Positions 51,620 to 60,350 of a stretch of DNA of 64,000 nucleotides are shown piece by piece; position 1 is the first letter of the stretch; every line of letters begins with the position of its first letter. The DNA is taken from positions 33,152 through 97,151 of the forward strand of contig CAUJEN010000057.1 in NCBI GenBank assembly GCA_963169765.1, written 5' to 3'. The DNA comes from QWHO01 sp021404945. GTDB taxonomy: Bacteria; Vulcanimicrobiota; Xenobia; Xenobiales; QWHO01. The position numbers and the translations under genes are program-made. Below the pieces are notes generated by a model. It saw only the letters and a list, made by a program, of their open reading frames with translations. It made no database searches and was not told where the DNA came from.

Positions 51620-53668
51620 CTACTGGCTTGTTTTTCCGTTGGCCACATTCTCGAGCAACTCGCTGCGCAAAGCCTCGGCCTTCGGGTCCCGGGCGGCTGC
51701 GCCCTGGGTGGCCTCGATAGCGTTGAATCGGTCATTGAGAATCAAAGCCATCAGAGCCTCCATGGCGCTGTTGCCGCCGGTGGTAGCACCCATCACGATG
51801 CGCGGCACCAGGTCGACGCCCGAATGCTCCACCGCCTCGGCAAACCGGCTCATCACCTGCTGCGTCAGCTGGAACTTGGGCCCGCCGTAGGCCCGCACCT
51901 GCTCTTCGATGGCGATGGCCTGAGCCACGCCTACCCGAGCGGCCTTGTCCGCCTCGGCCTCGCCCACCGCGCGGATGCGGGTGGCTTCGGCCTCGGCTAG
52001 CATGCGATTGGAGTCGGCCTGAGCCTGAGCCAGAGAGCGAGCCTTGGAAGCTTCCGCTTCGGCCAGCGCCTTGATCTGCTCTGCCTGCTGCAGGGCACGC
52101 TGGTGCTGCCCCTTGCCCTCGTTGGTCTGCACCTGGATGGCCAGCTCCGACTCGGTGATCTTCTGCTGTTGCACAGCTCGGGCCTGAGCCTCACGCAGAG
52201 CGCGCTCCTTGACGGCCGCTTTCTCCTGCTGGTCATAGGTGACGATCTGCTCTTCGGCGATCTGACGGGCCCGAAGCTGCGTCAGGATCTCCTCGATGCG
52301 CTGGTCACCCTCCGAAGAGGTGGGCGTGCCGATGAGCACTTCCTCGAGCTCCAGGTCGTAGTGAGCGAACTTCTCCTTCATCTCGCTCGAGGCGATGCGC
52401 TGGATGTCGGCACGCTGCTGCAAGAGCTGAATCAGAGTGCGAGTCTGACCGACGTTCTTGAAGTAGGCGCTGACCATCGGGTCCAGAGTCTGCTCCACCA
52501 GCCGCTTGATGTCGCCGAAGCGCTGGATGACCCGGGGGGCCTTCTGGTAGTCGATGTGGACCACCACGCTCAGCGGCAGGGAGGGCTCGAAAGCATCCTT
52601 GGTAATCAGCGAGACCTCGGAGAGATTCTCGTCGAATTTATGCGCACCGGCCTCTCGACGAACCCACTTGAGGATGAAGTTGGTGGTCGGAATGGGGATC
52701 ACTTTCATGGCGTAGCAGTTGATGGCATACTTGCCCGGCTTGAGAACGTTTTCCCAGACGCCGCGCTGGCCTTCGTTGACCAGCTCGCCGTGCCGGTAGC
52801 TGTCGCCCGATCGGTCAGCACCCTTGTCGCCGGTGTAAGAGACCACCACGCCCACCGTGCCCACTTCCACGACCGTCTTGGGGATCAGCTCGACGGTGCA
52901 AAAGAGGCGATTGATGTAGTAAGTCCCCTCGGTCAGGACAGGCAGTTGGCGACCACGCTTGCCGCCCGCCAGAAGAAACTGGTCGGGGGTCTGGAAGCTG
53001 TCGTGGCTGTTGCCCACGTCGGGCGCGATGATCTCTCCCTGCTCCAGGGAGGGGCCATCGTGCACCGTCACCACCCCAACCGCGTCATCGGTGATGAGCA
53101 CCGGCTTGAAGCCGTCCCGGTCAGCGATCTGGGCGGCCATGCGCTGGAAGATCTCCTCTTCTTCGCGGCGCAGGGAGTGGTAGTAAAGCGTGTCTTCGGT
53201 GATGACGACGAACTGAGCCAGGTTGATGGCGTAAGTACCCTCGCGCAGAATGCCCCGCTGGGGTCCGCGCTGGCCGCCGTTGGCCAGAAAGGCCCGCACG
53301 TCCTCGAACTGCTGGCAGCTCACCAGCTTGGCCAGGGTCTGAACAGGCTCCAGCGGCTGGCCGTCGCGAGCGAAGATGTAGCCGATCTTTCCAGAAGGGA
53401 TGGTCACCAGAGAGGTGATGTGCACACGATCCCGCGTGGGGACCAGGAAATGCACGCCGCCGCGCAGCAGGTCGGGCTGAAAGCCTGCCTCCCCGTTGAG
53501 GGCGATCAAACCCGCGTGGACGCTGCCCGTTGACCAGATCCTTTCGACCAGACCGACCCGGTTGTTGGGGATGAAGCGGATGATGTAGTTGAAAATCAGC
53601 CACAGACCGACCGCTCCAGCAGCCAGGATAGAGAGAACCGAAGGGTGAGAAATCAAGAGCTCGACCAT
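51620..53668 (-). CDS. SPFH/flotillin-like membrane protein
   Basis: A 682-residue protein: N-terminal membrane segment (LSILAAGAVGLWLIFNYII), a long beta-rich region (about 30-300), SPFH/Band-7 region (about 300-450), and an Ala/Glu-rich coiled-coil with repeated AEAEA motifs (about 480-600). It organises membrane microdomains in flotillin-like fashion. The ATG at 53668 has aaaggag upstream. A strong promoter lies about 190 bases upstream, leaving a leader of about 180 bases. The large extra N-terminal part is unusual; bacterial flotillins are often near 500 residues. Confidence 0.85.
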   Translation of the reverse strand: MVELLISHPSVLSILAAGAVGLWLIFNYIIRFIPNNRVGLVERIWSTGSVHAGLIALNGEAGFQPDLLRGGVHFLVPTRDRVHITSLVTIPSGKIGYIFARDGQPLEPVQTLAKLVSCQQFEDVRAFLANGGQRGPQRGILREGTYAINLAQFVVITEDTLYYHSLRREEEEIFQRMAAQIADRDGFKPVLITDDAVGVVTVHDGPSLEQGEIIAPDVGNSHDSFQTPDQFLLAGGKRGRQLPVLTEGTYYINRLFCTVELIPKTVVEVGTVGVVVSYTGDKGADRSGDSYRHGELVNEGQRGVWENVLKPGKYAINCYAMKVIPIPTTNFILKWVRREAGAHKFDENLSEVSLITKDAFEPSLPLSVVVHIDYQKAPRVIQRFGDIKRLVEQTLDPMVSAYFKNVGQTRTLIQLLQQRADIQRIASSEMKEKFAHYDLELEEVLIGTPTSSEGDQRIEEILTQLRARQIAEEQIVTYDQQEKAAVKERALREAQARAVQQQKITESELAIQVQTNEGKGQHQRALQQAEQIKALAEAEASKARSLAQAQADSNRMLAEAEATRIRAVGEAEADKAARVGVAQAIAIEEQVRAYGGPKFQLTQQVMSRFAEAVEHSGVDLVPRIVMGATTGGNSAMEALMALILNDRFNAIEATQGAAARDPKAEALRSELLENVANGKTSQ

Positions 53669-53857
53669 GACCAGACTCCTTTCTGGCAATGGCTCGGAAA
53701 GCGTGCGCCCAAGCAGGAGCCGAGCGTGTGCTGCAGGAGCGAATCAGGAAACCGGGCCCGGCGCCTCACTCCGACGGGGTCGCGCGTCGCAGGGTGGAGT
53801 GGGGAAGGTGGAGGGGAGGGGCATCAACCTCGATATGTGGCGGCCATCTCAATTTGA

Positions 53858-53886
53858 ATTATACTCCCCCTCGGGGCGGGAGGCAA
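53858..53886 (-). promoter_or_regulatory. Sigma70-type promoter for the SPFH gene
   Basis: On the minus strand TTGCCT (53881-53886) and a perfect TATAAT (53858-53863) are separated by 17 bases. Transcription would begin near 53850, about 180 bases before the start codon. The sequence lies just after the end of the DUF6624-like gene. The 180-base leader holds no obvious riboswitch that I can name. Confidence 0.75.
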
Positions 53887-53890
53887 GGGG

Positions 53891-54637
53891 TCAGGGGGTC
53901 TTTCGCTGGCGGTGCATATCCTCGACCAGCTTGCGATACTCTTCCAGCGGGGGCAACCCCAGCTCGGCTCGCCGGGAATCCACGGTCTCGGGATCCTCCA
54001 GGGGGCGAAGCTCGGGCTTTCCATCCGGACCGACCAGGAACTGGGTCCCAAAGACTTGTTTCTTCCCTTCGGCCAGCAGGACACGATCGAGCAGGTAGGC
54101 CCAGTTGACAGCACTGACCTCGCCCTCCTTGACCAGCGGGGTCATCAGGTCGAGGCAGCGACGCTGAAAAGCGGCATCGGGAGAGTGCTGGACCAGCAGG
54201 AAGGCCGCCTGGGCCCCATCAGCTCCTACCTCGGAAATCCTGGGCCAGCCGTTCTCCTGCACCAGGCCTTTCATCCACTCCGAGTTCTCGCGGTCAACAC
54301 GGTCCATCTCCTCTCGAAGGGCAACGTCCTGGCCGTCCTCGAGGTACTTCCGCCGCACGTCCTGGTCGCGTTGTAGCCGCTCGAACAAGGATTGCCTCAG
54401 GCTGGAACGTTCCTTCTCAGGAGGCCGGGTTGGCCCGGGGAAGTTCTCACCCTCTCCTAAGGGCCTGCCCAGGGCGAGCCGCGAGCCTCCCAGCAGACCG
54501 ACAAGCAACAGACTCAGCAGCAACCACCTGGTGACGGCGTAGCCGGGACCTGCACTCGAGTTGTCGCCAGGCGGACGCGGCTCGATCGGAACGCTGACCG
54601 GGCGCTGCCGGGCTCGAAAGGGGGATGTGCTCATCAT
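53891..54637 (-). CDS. Membrane-anchored DUF6624-like protein
   Basis: A 248-residue protein: N-terminal Pro-rich region, one transmembrane helix (WLLLSLLLVGLLGGSRLAL, about 36-56), then a helical domain with AQAAFLLVQHSPDAAFQRRC, NWAYLLDRVLLAEGK and FGTQFLVGPDGKPELRPL, typical of DUF6624. Function unknown. Tandem ATG codons at 54637 and 54634 are preceded by agga. The SPFH promoter lies after its stop. Confidence 0.72.
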   Translation of the reverse strand: MMSTSPFRARQRPVSVPIEPRPPGDNSSAGPGYAVTRWLLLSLLLVGLLGGSRLALGRPLGEGENFPGPTRPPEKERSSLRQSLFERLQRDQDVRRKYLEDGQDVALREEMDRVDRENSEWMKGLVQENGWPRISEVGADGAQAAFLLVQHSPDAAFQRRCLDLMTPLVKEGEVSAVNWAYLLDRVLLAEGKKQVFGTQFLVGPDGKPELRPLEDPETVDSRRAELGLPPLEEYRKLVEDMHRQRKTP

Positions 54638-54691
54638 CGTTGATCCTATACAGGATGACCCCACCCTCTTGCGTGAATAGGCTGTTACATC

Positions 54692-55369
54692 GTGTACACT
54701 CGTAAGTTCTGGATTGACCATATCCCACTCATCGCCATGGCGCGAAGCCCCGGAGGGCCCTATCCGGGCACCGTGCTGCTCTACCACGGCCTGAAGGCCA
54801 GCAAGGAAACCCACCTCAAAGAGCTCGAGCAAATCGCCCAACGCGGTTTCCTGGCCATCGGCGTGGACGCTCACGGCCACGGCGAGCGCGCCCTGCCCGA
54901 CCTCTCCGCCTTCATGGCCGAGGGGGGAGATTTTCATGGCAACTTTCTCAAGCTCGTTCGCCCGACCGTCGCCGAGATCCCTCATCTGGTATCCCGTCTG
55001 GAAAGTATGGAGCAGACAGGTCCAGTGGCCGTCACGGGCATCTCGATGGGAGGCTACATCGCCTTTGCCGCGCCGCTGGTATGTCCTCGGCTGGCCACGG
55101 TGGTCCCGATTCTGGGCTCGCCGGTCTGGGAGAGCAGCCACGACAGCCCTCACCTTCGCCCTGAGGGCTTCGAGCAAATCGCCTTGCTGGCCTGGAATGC
55201 CGGACGCGACGTCAACGTGCCGCCCGGCCCGGCACGCGAGTTTGTTGCCCGCATCGGCAAGGAGTACGTGGAGTATGCCGAGTCGGACCACTTCATGCGC
55301 CCTGAGGACTGGCACGACGGCTGGCGGCGCACTCTGGACTGGCTGGAGCTCTATCTCTGCGCGCGTTGA
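54692..55369 (+). CDS. Alpha/beta hydrolase (YjfP/DLH-like)
   Basis: A 225-residue serine hydrolase: oxyanion region LLYHGLKASKET, nucleophile Ser in GISMGG, acid candidate in NAGRDVNVPP and catalytic His in AESDHFMRP. Substrate not predictable; esterase of the YjfP type is likely. The GTG start lacks a clear ribosome site. It is convergent with the macro-SIR2 gene, 59 bases apart. Confidence 0.82.
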   Translation: MYTRKFWIDHIPLIAMARSPGGPYPGTVLLYHGLKASKETHLKELEQIAQRGFLAIGVDAHGHGERALPDLSAFMAEGGDFHGNFLKLVRPTVAEIPHLVSRLESMEQTGPVAVTGISMGGYIAFAAPLVCPRLATVVPILGSPVWESSHDSPHLRPEGFEQIALLAWNAGRDVNVPPGPAREFVARIGKEYVEYAESDHFMRPEDWHDGWRRTLDWLELYLCAR

Positions 55370-55428
55370 GCTGAATCAGAACGCGCGAGAGTGCGGCGTC
55401 ATCTCTGAGTCAATCAACGCCCGGCGCC

Positions 55429-57000
55429 TCAGGGCAGGTGGCCCAGGCGCTCGAGAGCCTGCTCGAGCTCAGCAAAGGCGGGTGCCTGGCGGGCCAGCGG
55501 CGGCAGTTCCTCGAGCCATTTGAGCAAGGCCCTGCGCAGAGCCCGCTCGGACTTGCTCAGGGCGCCCTCGAAATGAGGTCGCAGCAAGTAGCTGGTGTGG
55601 CAAATCGACTCGGCCAACAGAAAATCCAGGAAGATCTCCAGCCGACGCGGAGCGCTTTCCTCAGGCTCGAGATCCTCACTCAAGCTGAGCAGGTCGAGCT
55701 CACCGTCCCAGAGCTCGCGCAGCATGGGGTCGCACGTCAGCAGCAAGGCGGTGCCAAAGGGCTGCCCTTCCTCGCGGCGCAGCGCCCGCCTCACATCGTC
55801 CACGATGCGCAAAAAGTTGTCGTCATTGAGCGAGAAGCCCACAAACAGCATGTGCTTGGTCAACAGCAGTGTCTGGACGATGCCAGCCAGGGCGGCCCGA
55901 TTGTTCGAGTAACGCAGGTAGTCCTCCCGGGTGAGCACGATGTCCTCGGGATGCTCGACGCACCCGTGCAGCTTGAGGAGCCAGCGGGTGCAACCCGAAG
56001 TGGGGGCATAAGGCAGGACGGCCAGTTTGTGGCCGCAGGCCCGGCTGGCCACCTCGAAGAGCGGATCATAGTTTGTGGTCACCGACTCCCGCACGCTCAA
56101 CCCGGCCAGAAGGGCGTGCACCAGCCCGTACTGGGAAACGTGGAAACGCTCCACCAGCGAGCTGGTCAGATCGACACCCGCTCGTTGAAGTCGCCGTTGC
56201 ACGATGCGCGCCTGGTCGAGCAGGCTGAGCTGGTTTGCGGCCCGGCTCTCTTCCGGCGTCATTTGGGCCGTTTCCATCAGCTCGTTCAGAAGCTGTTGCC
56301 AGTCGGGCAGACCCACCCCGCGGCTGACACCCGCACCCAGAAAGAGCACCAGGTCCTGGTGGCGAGCTTTTTCGGCCAGAAGCCGACCCAGGGACAGAAG
56401 CCCGGACGGCAAAGGCCAGCTTCCCGACCTGAGCACCTTGCGGGCCTCCTGAGCGGCTGTAAAGGCTTGCTCGTTGTAGGTAACCAGGGCGATGTCGAGC
56501 TGGTGCTCCTCGACCAACTCGAGCAGGGCCCGCACGTGGCTTTTGACCAGCTCACCCTCCATTCTGTGGCCGCCGCCCCGGCCGGCACCGACCAGCGGCA
56601 CCGCCAGCAACGGCAAGCGACGCTTTGTCGTGCGAGGGGTGGGGTGGCGTCTCCACCCGCGCACGAAAGCCAGCAAGCCCTCCGTAAACCAGGCTGTCAT
56701 CTTGCCAGGCTGGCCATGCATCTGGAGCTCGGACCGGTAGCCCACGTTGGTGAGCCAGGGCCAACCTCTTCCCTCGGGTGGCGGCTCGTCCAGCGCGAAG
56801 GTCCGCAGCTCGCCCTCCTGCCATCCATCCGGAAGGGTTCTCACCTGCAAGTGCCCGCGAGCGTTGCGAGCCTGACCAGGCAGTCCGTCCATCCAGTAAT
56901 CCTCGACTCTGAGGCTGCGCCCGCAGGGGACGAGCCAGGCGTCGCAATGCAGCCGGTTGAGGTCCCCCCGGAGAATGAAAAGATGGCCTTTCAAGGCCAT
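55429..57000 (-). CDS. Macro-like domain fused to SIR2 NADase-like domain
   Basis: A 523-residue protein. Residues 1-190 resemble a macro-type ADP-ribose domain (LFILRGDLNRLHCDAWLVPCG at 7-27; LPLLAVPLVGAGRGGG at 129-144). Residues about 210-420 are SIR2: LVLFLGAGVSRG (222-224 GAG), VTTNYDPLFE with Asn 310 and LKLHG with His 345, the pair that hydrolyses NAD in ThsA-type effectors, then LFVGFSLNDDNF. The rest is a helical tail. It may degrade NAD or remove ADP-ribose, a frequent antiphage mode. The ATG overlaps the lipid kinase stop by ten bases and forms a hairpin. Confidence 0.78.
   Translation of the reverse strand: MALKGHLFILRGDLNRLHCDAWLVPCGRSLRVEDYWMDGLPGQARNARGHLQVRTLPDGWQEGELRTFALDEPPPEGRGWPWLTNVGYRSELQMHGQPGKMTAWFTEGLLAFVRGWRRHPTPRTTKRRLPLLAVPLVGAGRGGGHRMEGELVKSHVRALLELVEEHQLDIALVTYNEQAFTAAQEARKVLRSGSWPLPSGLLSLGRLLAEKARHQDLVLFLGAGVSRGVGLPDWQQLLNELMETAQMTPEESRAANQLSLLDQARIVQRRLQRAGVDLTSSLVERFHVSQYGLVHALLAGLSVRESVTTNYDPLFEVASRACGHKLAVLPYAPTSGCTRWLLKLHGCVEHPEDIVLTREDYLRYSNNRAALAGIVQTLLLTKHMLFVGFSLNDDNFLRIVDDVRRALRREEGQPFGTALLLTCDPMLRELWDGELDLLSLSEDLEPEESAPRRLEIFLDFLLAESICHTSYLLRPHFEGALSKSERALRRALLKWLEELPPLARQAPAFAELEQALERLGHLP
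56983..57000 (-). promoter_or_regulatory. Coupling hairpin over the macro-SIR2 start codon
   Basis: On the minus strand ATGGCCT pairs perfectly with AGGCCAT around loop TGAA. The stem contains the macro-SIR2 start codon and the loop contains the TGA stop of the lipid kinase. Ribosomes finishing the upstream gene would melt it. Confidence 0.55.
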
Positions 57001-57896
57001 TGGGTCTGAGGCACTCTCACCGTGATGCGCCCGGGAAGAATCTCAATCGTCACAGGCAAACGCAGGTCAATGCTGCTGTCAACCCGCACGGGCGCGGGCC
57101 GCTCACCGCCGCCGCTGATCTCGATCAGACAGCCTTGATGGTACTCCACGGAGGTCATCAGGTAGGGGTGCAGCCCCGTGAAGATCAGGGGAACGGCGGC
57201 CAGAAACTCCAACATGCTCAGCTCGCGAATCACGCAGACGTCGAGCTTACCGTCCGACACGCTGGCATAGGGGGCAGCCGTCATGGCCGAAGCGAACTCG
57301 GGGGTATTGGCCACCGTGATGTCCATCGCTCTGACCATTTCCTCAGCCTCATCGATGGTCAGATGGAACAGCTTGGGCTCGAACCCTCCCAGGGTTTCCA
57401 GCGCGATGCTCGCGCCCTGCAACAGTCGCCGCAAGCCGACCGGCTCGACCTCGGGCTTGTGCTGCCAGGCCTCCGCCTGAAAACCTACCCCCACGCTCTC
57501 GGTAAAGATACGCTCACGGTTCACCTGACCGAGGTCAACGGGCACCGGATGCCCCCCGAAGGCGACCTCGAGAGCGGCGGCAGGCTCGTTGGGCAATCCC
57601 AGCGTGCGAGCAAAGTTGTTGAAGGTCCCCAGGGGCAGAATCCCTAGCTCGGGAGGATGCTCGCGATGCAAGAGCCCGGCCAGCACCTCCCGCACCGTGT
57701 CATCGCCCCCGCCCACCAGCACCCGGTCAACCCCGGACTCGACCGCCTGGCGAGCCAGCACCGTGGCCTGCCCCGCCTGCTCGGTATAGAGAAGCTCTCC
57801 CCCATTCTCCTGGCAGAAGGACTCCAGCAGGCTCTGAACAGCCTGGCCCTTCCCCCCGCCCGAGCTCGGATTGACGATGAGAGGCCAGCGCTGCAT
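56991..57896 (-). CDS. Diacylglycerol-kinase-family lipid kinase
   Basis: A 301-residue DagK-fold kinase: phosphate-binding NPSSGGGKG (9-17), GGGDDT (canonical GGDGT with Gly to Asp), ILPLGTFNNFARTLG (nucleotide loop). It uses ATP to phosphorylate lipids such as diacylglycerol or sphingoid bases. The altered GGDGT motif is unusual and may affect activity. It is cotranscribed and overlapping with the macro-SIR2 gene. Confidence 0.88.
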   Translation of the reverse strand: MQRWPLIVNPSSGGGKGQAVQSLLESFCQENGGELLYTEQAGQATVLARQAVESGVDRVLVGGGDDTVREVLAGLLHREHPPELGILPLGTFNNFARTLGLPNEPAAALEVAFGGHPVPVDLGQVNRERIFTESVGVGFQAEAWQHKPEVEPVGLRRLLQGASIALETLGGFEPKLFHLTIDEAEEMVRAMDITVANTPEFASAMTAAPYASVSDGKLDVCVIRELSMLEFLAAVPLIFTGLHPYLMTSVEYHQGCLIEISGGGERPAPVRVDSSIDLRLPVTIEILPGRITVRVPQTQWP

Positions 57897-57987
57897 GGGC
57901 AGAGGCCGTTCGCGAAAGCACCTTCAGATTCTTGCCAGAGGCACCTTTCAGGAACTTTTCAGAGCCCGAAGCTATCCTTCGGCCGTC

Positions 57988-58389
57988 ATGGCCACGACGG
58001 ACATCAAGAAGAGAGCTGCCCGGGTCTGCCGCCGGGTGCTTGGTGGCGTCGCCGAAATGCTCTCTCAGGATGGTCCCGAGCAGGATGTCTCCGGCGTGAT
58101 CAAGGCTCCCCACGCCGAGCTGCATTATTCGCCCACTCGACTCGAGCTTCAGGCCGAAGGCCCGCTTGCACGCCTGAAAGTCCGCGGACTGTACCACTAC
58201 CACTCCGACCAGGGCCGCGAAATCCAGGCGCTGACGCGGGATGGCTGGCTGGAGACCTACACTTACTACCGCCGTCCCGAGACCTCGGGCTCCCTCGTCT
58301 GCTGGTATCAGCAGGTGCGCATCAATCGTCGCACGGGCGAGGTCTGCTATCGAGAAAACGATGCCTGGTATGAATGGCAGGTCGCTTAG
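57988..58389 (+). CDS. Hypothetical 133-residue protein
   Basis: A strand-rich protein (LHYSPTRLELQAEGPLARLK; RGLYHYHSDQG) rich in aromatic residues, with a basic N-terminus (KKRAARVCRRV) and no signal or membrane segment. The ATG at 57988 lacks a strong ribosome site. It is convergent with the M1 peptidase gene, overlapping four bases. I do not recognise the family. Confidence 0.5.
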   Translation: MATTDIKKRAARVCRRVLGGVAEMLSQDGPEQDVSGVIKAPHAELHYSPTRLELQAEGPLARLKVRGLYHYHSDQGREIQALTRDGWLETYTYYRRPETSGSLVCWYQQVRINRRTGEVCYRENDAWYEWQVA

Positions 58390-59816
58390 GCGGGCAGCGG
58401 TGGCAGGGTCGTCTGGCGCACCCAGCGGTCGAAGAACGGGTTCAGGTCCTGACCGCTCACCTGGCTTGCGACCGCGATGAAATCCTCGGTGGAGGCGTTT
58501 TTGTCTCGGAAGCGCTCAGTGTACGTGCGCAGTGTGCTGAAGAAGGCCTCGTCTCCAATCGTTTTGCGTAAAGCGTGCATGGTCACGCCTCCGCGCATGT
58601 AGACGTTGCCGCTGAACAGCTCGTGGGGGCCCGGGTCGGCGATGGGTGGACCATCCTGGTTCCATCCCAGATTGCGGTGCACACGCTGCACCTGGCGCTC
58701 GAGCGCGTCCGAGCCCTGGTTCTTCTCCAGCCAGAGCCATTGAGCGTAGGTGGCGAAGCCCTCGTTGAGCCAGATATCCTTCCAGTTCTTGACGCTGACC
58801 GAGTTGCCGAACCACTGGTGGGCCAGCTCGTGCACCAGCACCGTCTCCATCCGTCGGTCACCCGTCACCATTCCGCGCTCGAAAATGGGCATGGTCTGGG
58901 TCTCCAGCGCTGCCCCTCCCACGGATGCGTCGATGACCGCTCCGCCATAAGTCTCGAAGGGATAGGGGCCAAACTTCTCGCTGAAGAAATCCAGCATCTC
59001 AGCGGTGCGTCCGAAATCGTGACTGGCTTCGCGTGCCAGGTCGACCGGGAAATAGTGACGGATCGGCACGCCGCTGCGGCTGAATTCCTCTTGAGAGGTC
59101 AACTCGCCTACGGTGACCGTGGCCAGGTAGCTGGCCATGGGCTCGCGGGCCTCGAATTTGTAGGTGCTCGTTTCCACACCTTTCACGTCATCGTAACCGG
59201 GACGCGTCTCGATAAGTCGGCCATTGGCGGCGGCGACATACGGCTTGGGAACAGTCACCTCGAAGCTATAGGTGGCTTTGTCCTGAGGATGATCGTTTAC
59301 CGGGAACCAGGCCGAAGCGCCATCCGGCTCGCTCAGAACGTAAGTCGAATCGTTGCGGTGGCTCCATCCCAGAGGGATGGGCGCATAAGGCGAGTGATAG
59401 GGCTCGGGGCGCCCGGCGTAGGCCACGTCGACCTCAAAACTCTGGCCCTGAGGCAGGGGCGCCTGGGGACTGATGATCAGCTCGCGCCCCTGGCGCTGGA
59501 ATTGAGCTGGTTGGCCGTTCACCTTGACATCGCTGATGGCAAAACCCTGGAAGTCGAGGTTGAAACTGGGCAACTCCTGGGTTGCCACAGCCTCCATCTT
59601 GCTCTTGACCTCGAGCTGGTTGTCCTGGACGTCCACCTTCGCCTGAATGGTGTAGTGCTGGGCGTCGTAACCGGGATTGCCCAGACCAGGGAAGTAGGGG
59701 TCGCCCACCCCGTCTTCGGGCCGCCCCTGAGCCTGGGGAACCTCCTGCTGCTCCATCCTGCGACGGTGGAACGAGCAGGAGCTGGTCGGGCGCAAGCTAA
59801 GGTTGGCGATGTTCAC
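58386..59816 (-). CDS. M1 family metallopeptidase
   Basis: A 476-residue enzyme with the aminopeptidase N core: beta domain, GGAALETQT (GAMEN-like), HELAHQWFGNSV near residue 327 with Glu about 19 residues later (WLNEGFATY), the gluzincin HEXXH-x18-E site. There is no signal peptide, so it is cytosolic or non-classically exported. The start is GTG 59816 after cggagg. It trims peptides from the N-terminus. It lacks the full C-terminal helical domain of long family members. Confidence 0.92.
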   Translation of the reverse strand: MNIANLSLRPTSSCSFHRRRMEQQEVPQAQGRPEDGVGDPYFPGLGNPGYDAQHYTIQAKVDVQDNQLEVKSKMEAVATQELPSFNLDFQGFAISDVKVNGQPAQFQRQGRELIISPQAPLPQGQSFEVDVAYAGRPEPYHSPYAPIPLGWSHRNDSTYVLSEPDGASAWFPVNDHPQDKATYSFEVTVPKPYVAAANGRLIETRPGYDDVKGVETSTYKFEAREPMASYLATVTVGELTSQEEFSRSGVPIRHYFPVDLAREASHDFGRTAEMLDFFSEKFGPYPFETYGGAVIDASVGGAALETQTMPIFERGMVTGDRRMETVLVHELAHQWFGNSVSVKNWKDIWLNEGFATYAQWLWLEKNQGSDALERQVQRVHRNLGWNQDGPPIADPGPHELFSGNVYMRGGVTMHALRKTIGDEAFFSTLRTYTERFRDKNASTEDFIAVASQVSGQDLNPFFDRWVRQTTLPPLPA

Positions 59817-59900
59817 AAAAAGGGGCCTCCGGGTTGGGCTGCCCGGCTACCTTATCAGCCCCATCCCGGAACCGGTTTACAGAGTTGTTACTTTGCGGCC

Positions 59901-60350
59901 TTACTGACCCGACCGCTCCCGGGCCAGCTGGAGCTGCCTGGCCAGACCCTTCAGCAGCGTGACCATGCCCATCAGCCCCTGGCCCTTGCCCATCGAGAGC
60001 TCCTTGCCGAAGAAGGTGAAACAGATATCGGCCGGCACCGCCTCGGCCGCCTCCGGGAGGGTGCCCGACAGGGCCTCGTCCAGGATGACGGCCATGGCCC
60101 TGGCCGAGATGCCCTGGGGGTTTTCGACAGCAAAGTGATACTTCAGCGTGCCGTCAGCCAGGAGCTCAACCCAGACGTAGGCCTCGGACTCGCAACGCTG
60201 GACCCGGTGGGCCTCCGGAAAGGGACGGCGGGCGATGTGCTCGGGCACCTCTTTGAACTGGTCAGCGAGCTCGATCAGCATCTCCGCCCGCTCACCGCGA
60301 TCCGAGATGCCCGAGAAGATCTCCAGCATCTCCTCCAGCTTCGGCGTCAA
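59901..60350 (-). CDS. SufE-like sulfur acceptor protein
   Basis: A 149-residue SufE fold: KLEEMLEIFSGISDRGERAEMLIELAD at the N-terminus, active Cys in HRVQRCESEAYVW, and the C-terminal helix. It takes persulfide from a desulfurase or sulfurtransferase. I choose TTG 60350, because it forms a TTGA overlap with the sulfurtransferase stop and gives the family's usual N-terminus; a GTG at 60386 is longer. Partner: the sulfurtransferase directly upstream. Confidence 0.86.
   Translation of the reverse strand: MTPKLEEMLEIFSGISDRGERAEMLIELADQFKEVPEHIARRPFPEAHRVQRCESEAYVWVELLADGTLKYHFAVENPQGISARAMAVILDEALSGTLPEAAEAVPADICFTFFGKELSMGKGQGLMGMVTLLKGLARQLQLARERSGQ

Noticed and set aside
55438..57009. Plus-strand 523-residue frame opposite the macro-SIR2 gene
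   Set aside because: Gln/His/Arg-rich with no domain; the minus strand has clear SIR2 motifs and coupling.
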